The position numbers were made by a program, and so were the translations under genes. A stretch of DNA of 20,274 bases from Bacteroidia bacterium (GTDB lineage: Bacteria > Bacteroidota > Bacteroidia > B-17B0 > Aurantibacillaceae): the NCBI GenBank assembly GCA_026418315.1, contig JAOABO010000013.1, forward strand, positions 1 to 20,274, in the 5' to 3' direction. Positions 1-8,220 of the stretch are shown here, piece by piece. Below the pieces are notes generated by a model. The model was not told the origin of the DNA and did not search any database. It saw only the letters and a program-made list of their open reading frames with translations. Every line of letters starts with the position of its first letter. Position 1 is the stretch's first letter.

Positions 1-563
1 GTAGTTGTATTGGAGGCAAATAATTTTTTTGCTGTAGATACAAATTGACCTCCTACGCTATTATAGAATTCAATGTCTTTACTTTTGAAATTATAGTTTG
101 GATCAATTTTCTGATAAAGTGACTTGTAATTATTAAAAAGTTCAACTGATTTATTATAGCTTAAAGAGTCATATAAGTATATCTTGATTTGATTGTAATA
201 ACTTTCTGCAATTGTTTTTAAAAGTCGCTTATTGTTATTACTTGTTTCTGCATCAGGGTTTAATGATTCGGACGTGAATGCAGCATCAAGAGATATTTGT
301 CTGTAACGGGAGTTATGAATTTTATATTCATACATTTTAAAGTATTGATAATAAACATAAGCTTTTAAACTCCATGCACCAGGTTCGTCTTTTGTATCAG
401 GGTGCGTAACTGCGCTATCAATTTTGTTTTTTGCACAAGTGAAATTTTTATTTTGATAACAATCAAATGCTTCCATTAGTTTATTAACCTGCGCGTGGAA
501 TAAATGCTGCATACTTCCTACGAATAGGATGATTAAAATTAATATTTTATGCTTGTTTTTCAT
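1..563 (-). CDS. exported protein, possibly TPR-like (partial, C-terminus outside window)
   Basis: The frame starts at ATG 563-561 and stays open to the window edge, giving 187 codons of an incomplete protein. The N-terminus (MKNKHKILILIILFVGSM) is a basic start followed by a hydrophobic stretch, with a likely signal-peptidase I site after HAQ near residue 25, so it should be exported. The mature part is rich in Tyr, Lys and Asn and looks helical, with segments such as MEAFDCYQNKNFTCAKNKID and AWSLKAYVYYQYFKMYEYK that resemble TPR helices. I cannot assign a clear repeat register. It lies 9 bases downstream of the YfiR-like gene on the same strand and is probably cotranscribed with it at the end of the mre/rod operon. 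The function is unknown; the TPR call is inference from helix pattern only. Confidence 0.75.
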   Translation of the reverse strand, partial: MKNKHKILILIILFVGSMQHLFHAQVNKLMEAFDCYQNKNFTCAKNKIDSAVTHPDTKDEPGAWSLKAYVYYQYFKMYEYKIHNSRYRQISLDAAFTSESLNPDAETSNNNKRLLKTIAESYYNQIKIYLYDSLSYNKSVELFNNYKSLYQKIDPNYNFKSKDIEFYNSVGGQFVSTAKKLFASNTT

Positions 564-572
564 TTTATTTAT

Positions 573-1151
573 TTAATAGACAGCAGAAGCCAAATTTTTT
601 ATGTCTTCGCTGGCTTTTAATCCATATTTTGCAGCGTTTTGTTTATTGTATTCAAATTTTTGCTTATTTTCAATTACTACAAAATTAACAACAGCATAGG
701 TTTTTGCAGCCCCCTCTTGTTCGGTAATCAAAAGCGTTCCTTTATTTTTTAACTGAGAAGCATAGGCCTTAATGGATGCGGAATGTTCTGGAGTAATGAA
801 TAAAACTTGTGGTATTTTATTTTTATCTATTTTATCACTGTTTATAAGTTCTATTTTTTGCCCTCCTATAGTTTTTTTTGATACCACATTTTCATTTAAC
901 TCTTTTATAAGAGCATTCGCATTCCCTACAATTTGAATGATAAAATTTCCTGATTTTGAAGAAGATGGCCATTCAAAATAACGAGTAAGGTTATAGATAT
1001 ATACTGCTTTGATTTTAGCATTTACGTCAAAATCTTGTTTAAAGGATGTCAATACCAGAAATCCAAATATACAAAAGAATATATATCTTAAAAAGATCTT
1101 CAACCTATTAATTTGCAAGCAAAAGTAATAAAAAAAAATCTTTTCTACCAA
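573..1151 (-). CDS. YfiR-like (DUF4154) exported protein
   Basis: The domain at about residues 45-190 matches the YfiR/DUF4154 family. The diagnostic start is KIKAVYIYNLTRYFEWP (residues 46-62), followed by an FIIQIVGN strand, a GGQKIELI segment and the TLLITEQEG motif. In Pseudomonas, YfiR is a periplasmic repressor of a diguanylate cyclase; in Bacteroidota the role is not settled. A signal-anchor or signal peptide lies at about residues 17-38 (LKIFLRYIFFCIFGFLVL). The protein contains no ATG codon. The start given at 1151 is a TTG three bases after rodA; other TTG codons at 1118 and 1103 are possible. The one at 1103 would give the most typical signal peptide and lies just downstream of a promoter-like element. 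The frame and family are well supported; the start is uncertain. Confidence 0.82.
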   Translation of the reverse strand: MVEKIFFYYFCLQINRLKIFLRYIFFCIFGFLVLTSFKQDFDVNAKIKAVYIYNLTRYFEWPSSSKSGNFIIQIVGNANALIKELNENVVSKKTIGGQKIELINSDKIDKNKIPQVLFITPEHSASIKAYASQLKNKGTLLITEQEGAAKTYAVVNFVVIENKQKFEYNKQNAAKYGLKASEDIKNLASAVY

Positions 1152-1153
1152 AA
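1120..1153 (-). promoter_or_regulatory. possible Bacteroidota-type promoter upstream of the YfiR-like gene
   Basis: Read on the minus strand, TACTTTTG at 1127-1120 matches the Bacteroidota -7 consensus TAnnTTTG. A TTTTGG at 1153-1148, with TTTG at 1152-1149, gives a 21-base spacer, inside the usual 17-23 range. A transcript would begin near 1113, about ten bases before the TTG codon at 1103. This would let the YfiR-like gene be expressed apart from rodA. AT-rich sequence makes chance matches likely. Confidence 0.35.
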
Positions 1154-1154
1154 C

Positions 1155-2462
1155 TTATCTCAACACATATAATCTGTTCGCGTCTAGCTTTAAAAAAATG
1201 AAAAGTAATATTGTAAATTCCCATAAGGACGATCCCCCATAACTAAAAAAGGGCAATGGTATTCCTATAACTGGTAATATCCCGATAGTCATACCCACAT
1301 TAATGACAAGATGAAAAAAAAGAACAGATGCCACACCATATCCATATATTCTTGAAAATTCTGATCGTTGTCTTTCTGCCAATGTGATAATACGAATAAT
1401 TAAAAATGTAAACAAAATGAGCACTATTGTACTTCCTACAAAGCCCCATTCTTCGCCTACTGTACAAAAAATAAAATCGGTGTCTTGTTCGGGCACAAAA
1501 TTATATTTGGTTTGAGTACCTTTAAGATAACCTTTTCCCCAAAGTCCGCCTGACCCAATAGCTATTTTGGATTGGTGCACATTATATCCTTCTTTTTTAA
1601 GATTGATTTCGCCTCTACCTAGCAGTACATCTATCCTTCCTCTTTGGTGAGGTTGTAATTTTGAATAGATAAAATTACTTGAAAAAACAAACAGAGATGC
1701 TAAAAGAACGTATAATAGTTTAGTAAAGAAAACTTTCCATGAGTGTTTGCCAAAATAAAACCATACTATAAAAATAATCATAAATGTAATGTAAAAATAA
1801 ATTTGATGTATTAAAAGTGAAAGAATAAAAAGCAATACAAATATAAAGCCAGCAATGATATAATTGACAGAAAGCCCTTCTCTGTATAAAATGATTATAA
1901 AAGATGTAAAAGTAATGGCAAGCCCTGTTTCATTTTGTAAAAATAAAATAATGCTCATAGGAGTACCAATAATCAAAAAAGTAATCAAGGTGTTTTTGTA
2001 CATTAAAATATAATCTGCAAAGGTTTTATATCTTTTGGTTGAAATAACTGATAAATTTTGATTAGATAAAAATTTTGCCAAAGCTAAATTAGTAGCAAAT
2101 TTCATGAATTCTGCCGGCTGGATGCCAAACTCGCCTAATCGAAACCAAGAGCGGCTGCCTTTTATTTCTTTACCCAAAAATGGTACTGCTATGTTTAAAA
2201 TCAAGAAGAAAATATAAAAACCATAAGCAAATACCGTGTAAAATTCTGCATCAATAATTAATATGGTAAATGCAATTAAAAATGCTGTAATGATCCATAT
2301 CATTTGCTTACCATACTTTTGAGAAATATCAAATATACTTTGATGCTGTTCATCATACACTGCCGCATAAATGTTAAACCACCCCATCAATACCAGTATA
2401 GCATATATCAATACACTGATCCAGTCAATATTTTCAAAGTATTTATTATTTTCACTTCTCAT
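1155..2462 (-). CDS. rodA: RodA, SEDS-family peptidoglycan glycosyltransferase
   Basis: RodA polymerises lipid II into glycan strands during cell elongation, in the inner membrane and paired with PBP2. The 435-residue protein is a polytopic membrane protein with the SEDS hallmarks. These are SRSWFRLGEFGIQPAEFMK (residues 103-121), the conserved PEQDTDFIFCTVGEEWGFVG segment (324-343) whose Asp329 matches the catalytic Asp of characterised SEDS enzymes, and the C-terminal PVIGIPLPFFSYGGSS. Where many RodA proteins have QPDLGT, this one has QNETGL (176-181). It is longer than the roughly 370-residue E. coli RodA, as is usual in this phylum. The start ATG shares one base with the PBP2 stop (TAATG), so the two are translationally coupled. 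RodA rather than FtsW is clear from the mre/PBP2 context. Confidence 0.96.
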   Translation of the reverse strand: MRSENNKYFENIDWISVLIYAILVLMGWFNIYAAVYDEQHQSIFDISQKYGKQMIWIITAFLIAFTILIIDAEFYTVFAYGFYIFFLILNIAVPFLGKEIKGSRSWFRLGEFGIQPAEFMKFATNLALAKFLSNQNLSVISTKRYKTFADYILMYKNTLITFLIIGTPMSIILFLQNETGLAITFTSFIIILYREGLSVNYIIAGFIFVLLFILSLLIHQIYFYITFMIIFIVWFYFGKHSWKVFFTKLLYVLLASLFVFSSNFIYSKLQPHQRGRIDVLLGRGEINLKKEGYNVHQSKIAIGSGGLWGKGYLKGTQTKYNFVPEQDTDFIFCTVGEEWGFVGSTIVLILFTFLIIRIITLAERQRSEFSRIYGYGVASVLFFHLVINVGMTIGILPVIGIPLPFFSYGGSSLWEFTILLFIFLKLDANRLYVLR

Positions 2463-4375
2463 TATCTTCTTGTTCTTTTTCTGTTTTTTTCCTTTTTCTT
2501 TTTATCAGGCATTCCGCTTTTAATATATTCAATGTTAGCTTTAATCAGATTAGCTTCTACCATTCTTTTCTCTAATTCAGGCCGCGATATTTTTCTCTTA
2601 AGATATTTTTCTATCATTAATGAAGCAATAGGTGCAGCCCATACTCCGCCAAACCCAGAGTTTTCAACAATTACTGAAATGGCGATTTGAGGATTTTCTT
2701 TAGGTGCAAATGCAAAAAACAAAGCATGATCTTTTCCATGTGGGTTTTCTGCAGTGCCTGTTTTACCACATATTTTAATATCTTTCATTTTTGCCAAAGT
2801 AGCCGTTCCTGCTTCTACTACTTTTTCCATACCATTAATCACTCTATCATAATATTCTTTTTCTGTAACATATACATAATGCTTGACTTTATAGATGCTG
2901 TCTAAATATTTTTCATTACCTATCCCTTTTACGATATGGGGTATATAATAATATCCCTTATTAGCTATAACACACATAACATTGGCTAATTGAATGGGTA
3001 CCGCTGTAAGTTCTGCCTGTCCTATTCCTAATGAAATAACCGTACCTGCAAACCATCTGTTTTTTCCGAACACTTTGTCATAATATTGGATTGAGGGCAC
3101 ATTACCAGGTTTTTCATAAGGTATATCATAGTTTAATTTTCTACCTATTCCAAAACTCATCACAGCATCGCGCCAATGCTGATAGGCGTTTAAAAAATTT
3201 CCCCACATTTTATAATTCTCTACAATGCTTTTAAATACATAAGAATAATAAGAATTACAAGAATATTGAATGGAACCTTCTAAATCTACGGGTGGATGTG
3301 GGTGACATTTAGGATGCCCGCCCATTGGAGGGTATCCGCGTGCACAAGGATATATAGTGTTTGAAAAAAGTACCCCATCTTTTTGACCAATTAAAGCATC
3401 AATCAATTTGAATGTAGAGCCAGGAGGGTACATGGCCTGAGTGGCCCGATTCAGTAAAGGCACATTAATTGTATCTGATAAAAGTTTGGCAAAGTTTTTA
3501 TTTCTTTCTTTTCCGCCTACTAATAAATTGGGGTCATAAGTTGGACTGGATACAAGGCATAAAATTTCTCCTGTTGATGGCTCTATAGCTACAATACTAC
3601 CTTTTTTATTTTGCATTAAATATTCTCCGTATTCTTGCAGTTCTGCATCTATTGAGGAATATAAAGGTTTTCCCGGAATAGCTAAAGTATCATATTTCCC
3701 GTCCATAAACCTTCCCACTTCTCTATTGTGCACATCTTTAATAACGATTCTTACGCCTTTTTTACCTCTCAGATATTTTTCATAACTATATTCTATTCCA
3801 CTTACACCAATATAGTCACCTTCTTTATAGTATGCATCTTTTTCTGCTTTGGCCTTGCTTACCTCACCAATATATCCTAGTGCATGAGCGGCTATTGGTC
3901 TGGGGTATTTACGAATAGACCGAACCTGCACATAAAACCCCTTGAACCTGTACATTTTTTCCTGTAAAGCAGCATAGGTCTTTACCGAAAGTTGTTTTTC
4001 AAATACTCCTTGCTTTCTTGGAGAATTAGGCGGGAGCGAGAGTTTTGTCATCCTTTTGATGTACTCATCTTTGCTAATTTCAAGTATCTCACAAAGTGCA
4101 TTGGTATCACATCCTTTGGATTCTTTTGGTACTACCATTAAATCATAAGAGGATTCGTTCATCACCAGTAATTTTCCATTTCTATCATAAATGTACCCGC
4201 GTGGAGGATATTCCGTCAAAAATTCAAAAGCATTGATTTGGGCATAAACTTTATATTCTTCTGAAATAATTTGAAGATAAAATAATCTTGCTATGTATAA
4301 GATAACAATAAGAACAATGAATCTAATAATATAATTTTTCCTTTCAGATAAACGTATTTTCTGATATGTATTCAT
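2462..4375 (-). CDS. mrdA: Penicillin-binding protein 2 (elongation transpeptidase)
   Basis: This class B PBP crosslinks peptidoglycan made by RodA in the elongasome. It has a short cytoplasmic N-terminus, one membrane anchor (about residues 15-38), a pedestal domain beginning PPRGYIYDRNGKLL (57-70), and a transpeptidase domain. The three active-site motifs are present: STFK (nucleophile Ser320, Lys323), SCN (372-374) and KTG (538-540). Between the first two is a Cys/His-rich stretch (C344, H354, C357, H358, H360). The C-terminal tail from about 623 is very basic (KKKKEKNRKRTRR). The 637-residue length is normal for PBP2. The start ATG overlaps the mreD stop by four bases (ATGA) and the stop overlaps the rodA start, a tight operon. 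The family call is firm; the gene is also called pbpA or pbp2. Confidence 0.96.
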   Translation of the reverse strand: MNTYQKIRLSERKNYIIRFIVLIVILYIARLFYLQIISEEYKVYAQINAFEFLTEYPPRGYIYDRNGKLLVMNESSYDLMVVPKESKGCDTNALCEILEISKDEYIKRMTKLSLPPNSPRKQGVFEKQLSVKTYAALQEKMYRFKGFYVQVRSIRKYPRPIAAHALGYIGEVSKAKAEKDAYYKEGDYIGVSGIEYSYEKYLRGKKGVRIVIKDVHNREVGRFMDGKYDTLAIPGKPLYSSIDAELQEYGEYLMQNKKGSIVAIEPSTGEILCLVSSPTYDPNLLVGGKERNKNFAKLLSDTINVPLLNRATQAMYPPGSTFKLIDALIGQKDGVLFSNTIYPCARGYPPMGGHPKCHPHPPVDLEGSIQYSCNSYYSYVFKSIVENYKMWGNFLNAYQHWRDAVMSFGIGRKLNYDIPYEKPGNVPSIQYYDKVFGKNRWFAGTVISLGIGQAELTAVPIQLANVMCVIANKGYYYIPHIVKGIGNEKYLDSIYKVKHYVYVTEKEYYDRVINGMEKVVEAGTATLAKMKDIKICGKTGTAENPHGKDHALFFAFAPKENPQIAISVIVENSGFGGVWAAPIASLMIEKYLKRKISRPELEKRMVEANLIKANIEYIKSGMPDKKKKEKNRKRTRR

Positions 4376-4884
4376 CTTTGTTTAAAAGGAAAAAATACCA
4401 AATGAAAGAAATAAATTAAGCCAACAGAAATAATTGAACTAAAGATACTACGAATTAAAACATCAAAAAATAAACGAACCTGAAATGTTTCCAACATAAA
4501 TAAAAATAAATGGTGTACTAAAACCAATGGAGCTATGTATTTTATAAACCAATCTCTGCCCATTTCTCTTACTACTGGTATTTGATTTTCTTCATACCTT
4601 TCAGAAGGTTCTATCAGTTTTAGCCAATAATACCTCAAATATCCAAGCAAAGACAAAGAAGCGGCATGTATTCCGCCTGTGTGATAAAAAAAATCAAAAA
4701 ACCAACCTACAAGAAAACTAATTAATAATACATAATACCTGTTGAAGAATACGGGTAAATTTAAGATAAGCATAGAATAAAAAAATGGAACACAATAAGT
4801 GCTCAAGTAAATTTTCTGAAATACAAATACTTGCATGAATACTAAAAAAACAAACAAGATAAAATATTTTAAAATTAAGTTCAT
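4372..4884 (-). CDS. mreD: MreD, rod-shape-determining membrane protein
   Basis: MreD is an inner membrane protein of the elongasome that partners MreC. The 170-residue sequence is almost entirely hydrophobic, with about five or six membrane segments, and carries the family-like motif GWFFDFFYHTGGIHAAS (residues 60-76), resembling the GxxxDxF...GxHA pattern of MreD proteins. It sits between mreC, whose stop is 12 bases upstream, and PBP2, whose ATG overlaps its stop codon. MreD is poorly conserved, so the call rests on the motif, length, topology and especially the mreB-mreC-mreD-PBP2-rodA order. Confidence 0.9.
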   Translation of the reverse strand: MNLILKYFILFVFLVFMQVFVFQKIYLSTYCVPFFYSMLILNLPVFFNRYYVLLISFLVGWFFDFFYHTGGIHAASLSLLGYLRYYWLKLIEPSERYEENQIPVVREMGRDWFIKYIAPLVLVHHLFLFMLETFQVRLFFDVLIRSIFSSIISVGLIYFFHLVFFPFKQR

Positions 4885-4896
4885 TATTCAGTCCAA

Positions 4897-5721
4897 TTAT
4901 TCAAAAGATTTTTTTTGTAAAGAATCTAATTCTTTTTTGTATATATGTCTTACTACATAAACATGTTTTATAGAATTAAAATCAGTAAAAATTCTTACTT
5001 TTACAGTATAAAAAGAGTTTTTTTGCTTTCGCTCAAAATGTTCCACTGTACCGATTGGTATCATTTGTGGAAATATATGAGAAAAATGAGAAGTATATAC
5101 TGTGTCGCCTATCTTTATTTTTGCATGTAATGGTACATCATTCATTTCCAGAATTTTTCGGCTTTCTCCATTCCATGAGAGAGGTCCGCAAGAACCATCT
5201 TTCAGCATACCATTTACTAAAAAATCTCGGTGCAATAATGTAATAACAGTAGAATAATGCTCTGACACATCTTTTATACTTCCCACTATTCCATTATTGG
5301 TAATGACAGCCATATCTCTTTGTATCCCCATGTTTCTTCCTACATTCAAAGTAATATAATTTTTTTGATTATTAAACGTACTGTTAATCACATCTGCATT
5401 AATAAATGAATACTCTTGTTGGATAATAGTATCTTTAACTAAATATTCTTTTGCAGATAGTATTTTGAATGCGTAATAACTTTTATTAAGCAATTCAGCA
5501 TTGAGTAAAGCTAGCTGTTCATTTTCTTTTTTAAGATTAAAGTATTGATATACTTGCATTTTCTTCTCATACCATTGACCTGCCATTTCATTGGAAAAAT
5601 CCATTAAAACTGATGATGTGTAAGTGTTGTTATGGTATATTAAATAAATAGATACTCCTTGAATAAAAACAAAAGTTAGTCCATATAAGTGATTAAGTAT
5701 AAATAAAAGTAATGACCTCAC
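4897..5721 (-). CDS. mreC: MreC, rod-shape-determining scaffold protein
   Basis: MreC is a bitopic periplasmic scaffold that links the MreB filament to PBP2 and RodA. The 274-residue sequence has one N-terminal membrane segment (about residues 11-29) and a helical, probably coiled-coil stretch around 55-80 (NLKKENEQLALLNAELLNKS). A beta-rich domain follows, containing ADVINSTFNNQKNYITLNVG, GIVGSIKDVSEHYSTVITLL and DTVYTSHFSHIFPQMIPIG. These match the conserved MreC pattern in which a 'G-V-G-x-V' strand is followed by a Ser-x-V-x-L-L strand and a TSG-like turn before the P-x-G-x-V motif. The turn here reads TSHFSHIFP. It starts 14 bases after mreB and ends 12 bases before mreD. Confidence 0.94.
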   Translation of the reverse strand: MRSLLLFILNHLYGLTFVFIQGVSIYLIYHNNTYTSSVLMDFSNEMAGQWYEKKMQVYQYFNLKKENEQLALLNAELLNKSYYAFKILSAKEYLVKDTIIQQEYSFINADVINSTFNNQKNYITLNVGRNMGIQRDMAVITNNGIVGSIKDVSEHYSTVITLLHRDFLVNGMLKDGSCGPLSWNGESRKILEMNDVPLHAKIKIGDTVYTSHFSHIFPQMIPIGTVEHFERKQKNSFYTVKVRIFTDFNSIKHVYVVRHIYKKELDSLQKKSFE

Positions 5722-5735
5722 ACAACATTAATACA

Positions 5736-6755
5736 TTATTGCATTATAAATTTATATTTTCTGTAATTCTTTAATGCTATATTAGTTCCTCTGGCTACTG
5801 CCCTTAAAGGATCTTCACATACGTGTACTACCAATTTTGTTTTAAGAGAAATCCGCTTATCCAAACCTCTTAATAATGAACCGCCACCAGCCATATAAAT
5901 ACCTTTTTGATAAATATCGGCAGCCAATTCAGGGGGGGCCATTTCCAGTGCTCCGGTGATAGCTTCTTCAATTTTTGTAATCGATTTTTCCAAACTATGG
6001 GCTATTTCACTATAATTAACATATATTTCCTTTGGTAAGCCACTCACTATATCTCTTCCTCTAACGGGGAAATCTGGGGGTGGATTGTCTAATTCTATTG
6101 TAGCAGCACCAACTTCTATTTTTAATCTTTCTGCAGAACGTTCTCCAATTTGTAAGTTATAATATTTGCGAATGTGTTCTTCTATATTTCTATTAAACTC
6201 ATCTCCTGCAATTCTTATAGATTTATCACATACTATCCCTCCCAAAGAAATAACTGCAATTTCTGTGGTTCCACCACCAATATCAATAATCATATTACCT
6301 TCCGGTGCTTCTACATCAATACCCATTCCAAGCGCTGCTGCCATGGGCTCATGAACCATGTATACCTCTTTGGCACCAGAGTGTTCAGCACTATCTCTTA
6401 CAGCTCTTTTTTCTACCTCTGTTATTCCCGAAGGAATGCATATCATCATTCGTAATGATGGCGAAAATAATCCGCGATTAATGTTCATCATTTTGATCAT
6501 CCCCTTTATCATTTCTTCTGCTGCCTGAAAATTTGCTATTACTCCGTCTTTCAGCGGCCGAATAGTTTCTATGTGTTTATGTTCCTTGCCATGCATTTTT
6601 TGTGCTTCTCTACCTACCGCGATTACTTTTCCGGTAGTTTTATCTATAGCAACAATGCTGGGCTCATCTATCACAATTTTATCATTATGATAAATGATAG
6701 TATTGGCAGTACCTAAATCTATGGCAATATCTTGTGTAAGAAAACTTTTAAACAT
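5736..6755 (-). CDS. mreB: MreB, actin-like rod-shape protein
   Basis: MreB forms ATP-dependent membrane filaments that position cell wall synthesis. The 339-residue sequence has the actin-fold nucleotide-binding motifs in order: phosphate 1 IAIDLGTANTIIY (residues 10-22), phosphate 2 IIDIGGGTTEIAVIS (156-170) and the adenosine motif GIYMAGGGSLLRGLD (285-299). HEPMAAALGMG (135-145) is also diagnostic. The length is that of a canonical MreB, and the N-terminal MFKSFLTQDIAIDLGTAN is typical, which supports the start. It is the first gene of the elongation operon, with a candidate promoter about 17 bases upstream. Confidence 0.97.
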   Translation of the reverse strand: MFKSFLTQDIAIDLGTANTIIYHNDKIVIDEPSIVAIDKTTGKVIAVGREAQKMHGKEHKHIETIRPLKDGVIANFQAAEEMIKGMIKMMNINRGLFSPSLRMMICIPSGITEVEKRAVRDSAEHSGAKEVYMVHEPMAAALGMGIDVEAPEGNMIIDIGGGTTEIAVISLGGIVCDKSIRIAGDEFNRNIEEHIRKYYNLQIGERSAERLKIEVGAATIELDNPPPDFPVRGRDIVSGLPKEIYVNYSEIAHSLEKSITKIEEAITGALEMAPPELAADIYQKGIYMAGGGSLLRGLDKRISLKTKLVVHVCEDPLRAVARGTNIALKNYRKYKFIMQ

Positions 6756-6771
6756 TTTATTTGATTTCGGA

Positions 6772-6779
6772 CAAATTTA
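6772..6779 (-). promoter_or_regulatory. putative -7 box of the mreB operon promoter
   Basis: On the minus strand TAAATTTG is an exact match to the Bacteroidota -7 element TAnnTTTG, placed 17 bases upstream of the mreB ATG. The predicted transcript would have a leader of about ten bases. No TTTG lies at the expected 17-23 base distance upstream, so the -33 element is weak or absent. The 96-base gap upstream of mreB holds no convincing terminator for the asparaginase gene, so read-through from that operon is also possible. Confidence 0.5.
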
Positions 6780-6851
6780 CAGACAAAATAAGTGTTCTTA
6801 TAATAAAAAAATCAAAAAAATATACACACATCCTTGTTAGTTCTACTTCTT

Positions 6852-7835
6852 TTACTGAGTTGATTTTTTGTCATCAAAAATGAGAGTTGTTTGTTTACCT
6901 GTTGATAGCTTGAACCCTCTATACATACCTGTGGTATTAAAATCCATGACAACATTTCCTTGCTTGTCTATTCCTATGATTCCGCCTGTACCGCCTATAG
7001 GAAGCAATTCATCAAAAAGAATAGTATGTATGGCTTCTTTTAATGTTTTGTTTTGATACAGCATTTTACAGTGAACATCATGTGCTACAGTATATCGTAT
7101 AAAATATTCTCCATGACCGGTACAAGAAATAGCACAACTCTGATTACAGGCATAAGTGCCGGCTCCAATAATTGGAGAATCTCCTACCCTACCCGGCATT
7201 TTATCCATCATTCCACCGGTAGAGGTACCTGCGGCTAAATTTCCATATTTGTCAAGTGCCACTGCACCTACTGTACCATGTTTTTGTGGCTTTGAAGTAC
7301 TTTTTTTGTTTTCTTTCCATTGTTTCAATCTTTTCTCATCATAAAAGTAGGATGTATCTACCAAGTTATATCCCTTTGAAACCCATAGATTTTCTGCTCC
7401 TTGGCCTAACAACAAAACATGTGGTGTTTGTTCCATCACTAACTTTGCACAGTCAATCGGATTTTTAATTCTTCTGATGCCTGCAACTGCTCCGGCTTTC
7501 ATCTCTCTACCTTCCATAATTGAAGCATCCATTTCTATTTGTCCCTGGCTGTTGAATACAGAACCCTTTCCTGCATTGAATAATGGACTATCTTCTAATA
7601 CCTTAATAGCAGCAACTACCGCATCTGTAGCACTACCACCATTTTCCAATACATTATACCCTTCCTGTAATGCTTCATTCAACTTTTGATGATATTGGCT
7701 TTCCAATTCTTTTGTAAAATGTGCAGGCAAAATATTACCCGCACCACCGTGAATAACAATACCAAAGACCTGTTGCGACATCATATAATAATTGCAGAAA
7801 AATAAAATTACTCCAATATACATTATTTTTTTCAT
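6852..7835 (-). CDS. Exported isoaspartyl peptidase/L-asparaginase (Ntn hydrolase)
   Basis: Enzymes of this family hydrolyse L-asparagine and/or isoaspartyl dipeptides after self-cleavage into alpha and beta subunits. The N-terminal nucleophile is Thr188 in KHGTVGAVALD (residues 186-195); cleavage would fall between Gly187 and Thr188. Other family marks are IHGGAGNI (28-35), the NAGKGSVFN loop (87-95), MEGREMKAGAVAG (107-119), the substrate-binding segment GRVGDSPIIGAGTYACN and CTGHGEYFIR. A signal peptide (MKKIMYIGVILFFCNYYMMS) suggests a periplasmic location, common for this enzyme in Bacteroidota. The gene is nine bases downstream of the small membrane protein gene and probably ends a six-gene run. 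The substrate preference (asparagine or isoaspartyl peptides) cannot be read from the sequence. The 327-residue length is normal. Confidence 0.95.
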   Translation of the reverse strand: MKKIMYIGVILFFCNYYMMSQQVFGIVIHGGAGNILPAHFTKELESQYHQKLNEALQEGYNVLENGGSATDAVVAAIKVLEDSPLFNAGKGSVFNSQGQIEMDASIMEGREMKAGAVAGIRRIKNPIDCAKLVMEQTPHVLLLGQGAENLWVSKGYNLVDTSYFYDEKRLKQWKENKKSTSKPQKHGTVGAVALDKYGNLAAGTSTGGMMDKMPGRVGDSPIIGAGTYACNQSCAISCTGHGEYFIRYTVAHDVHCKMLYQNKTLKEAIHTILFDELLPIGGTGGIIGIDKQGNVVMDFNTTGMYRGFKLSTGKQTTLIFDDKKSTQ

Positions 7836-7844
7836 ACATTCAAT

Positions 7845-8207
7845 TTATAATTCTTTTTGCATTTTAGTATAATATATGGCTGCAAGGATTACTCCATAAA
7901 TAAAAAAGAAAATAAAACCTGGGGATAAAGTAAGATGAATTTCTCCTTCATGAGCAGATGAATAGGTAACCATATTGTCTATGAAATTCTTTAAAAAAAG
8001 AAACACAAAAAAAACTTCTAATCCCCATCTTTTCAAATGCCAGACACCTACCAGGGCAATGAATAAAAATGCAACAATAATACCATATAAAGAAGGTAAA
8101 AGTATATGAATTTTTTTTGTTTCTGGTGAAAATATAGAGGGGAATAATACAAATAACCATAGCCATCCGACTATGCAAAAAAGTGATATGTACCAAGGTC
8201 GTTTCAT
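7845..8207 (-). CDS. small four-helix membrane protein, unknown function
   Basis: The frame is open further upstream, to 8408, but that part overlaps the metallo-hydrolase gene in another phase and does not look like protein. I therefore place the start at ATG 8207, 14 bases after the upstream stop, giving 120 residues (MKRPWYISLFCIVGWLW...). An ATG at 8261 is a less likely alternative. The sequence has about four hydrophobic segments: roughly residues 8-27, 37-56, 62-80 and 94-113. They are separated by short charged turns such as SPETKK and HLKRWG. I recognise no motif and assign no function. It sits between the metallo-hydrolase and the asparaginase genes and is probably cotranscribed with both. 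Confidence 0.8.
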   Translation of the reverse strand: MKRPWYISLFCIVGWLWLFVLFPSIFSPETKKIHILLPSLYGIIVAFLFIALVGVWHLKRWGLEVFFVFLFLKNFIDNMVTYSSAHEGEIHLTLSPGFIFFFIYGVILAAIYYTKMQKEL

Positions 8208-8220
8208 GGTTTTTGAAAGT

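Noticed and set aside
2304..2905. Open frames on the plus strand opposite rodA and PBP2
   Set aside because: They are antisense to clear coding sequence, have no family resemblance and have composition typical of reverse-frame shadows. The same holds for similar frames opposite mreB, the asparaginase and the alpha/beta hydrolase.
6756..6851. Terminator after the asparaginase gene
   Set aside because: The gap has T-runs on the minus strand but no GC-containing hairpin before them.
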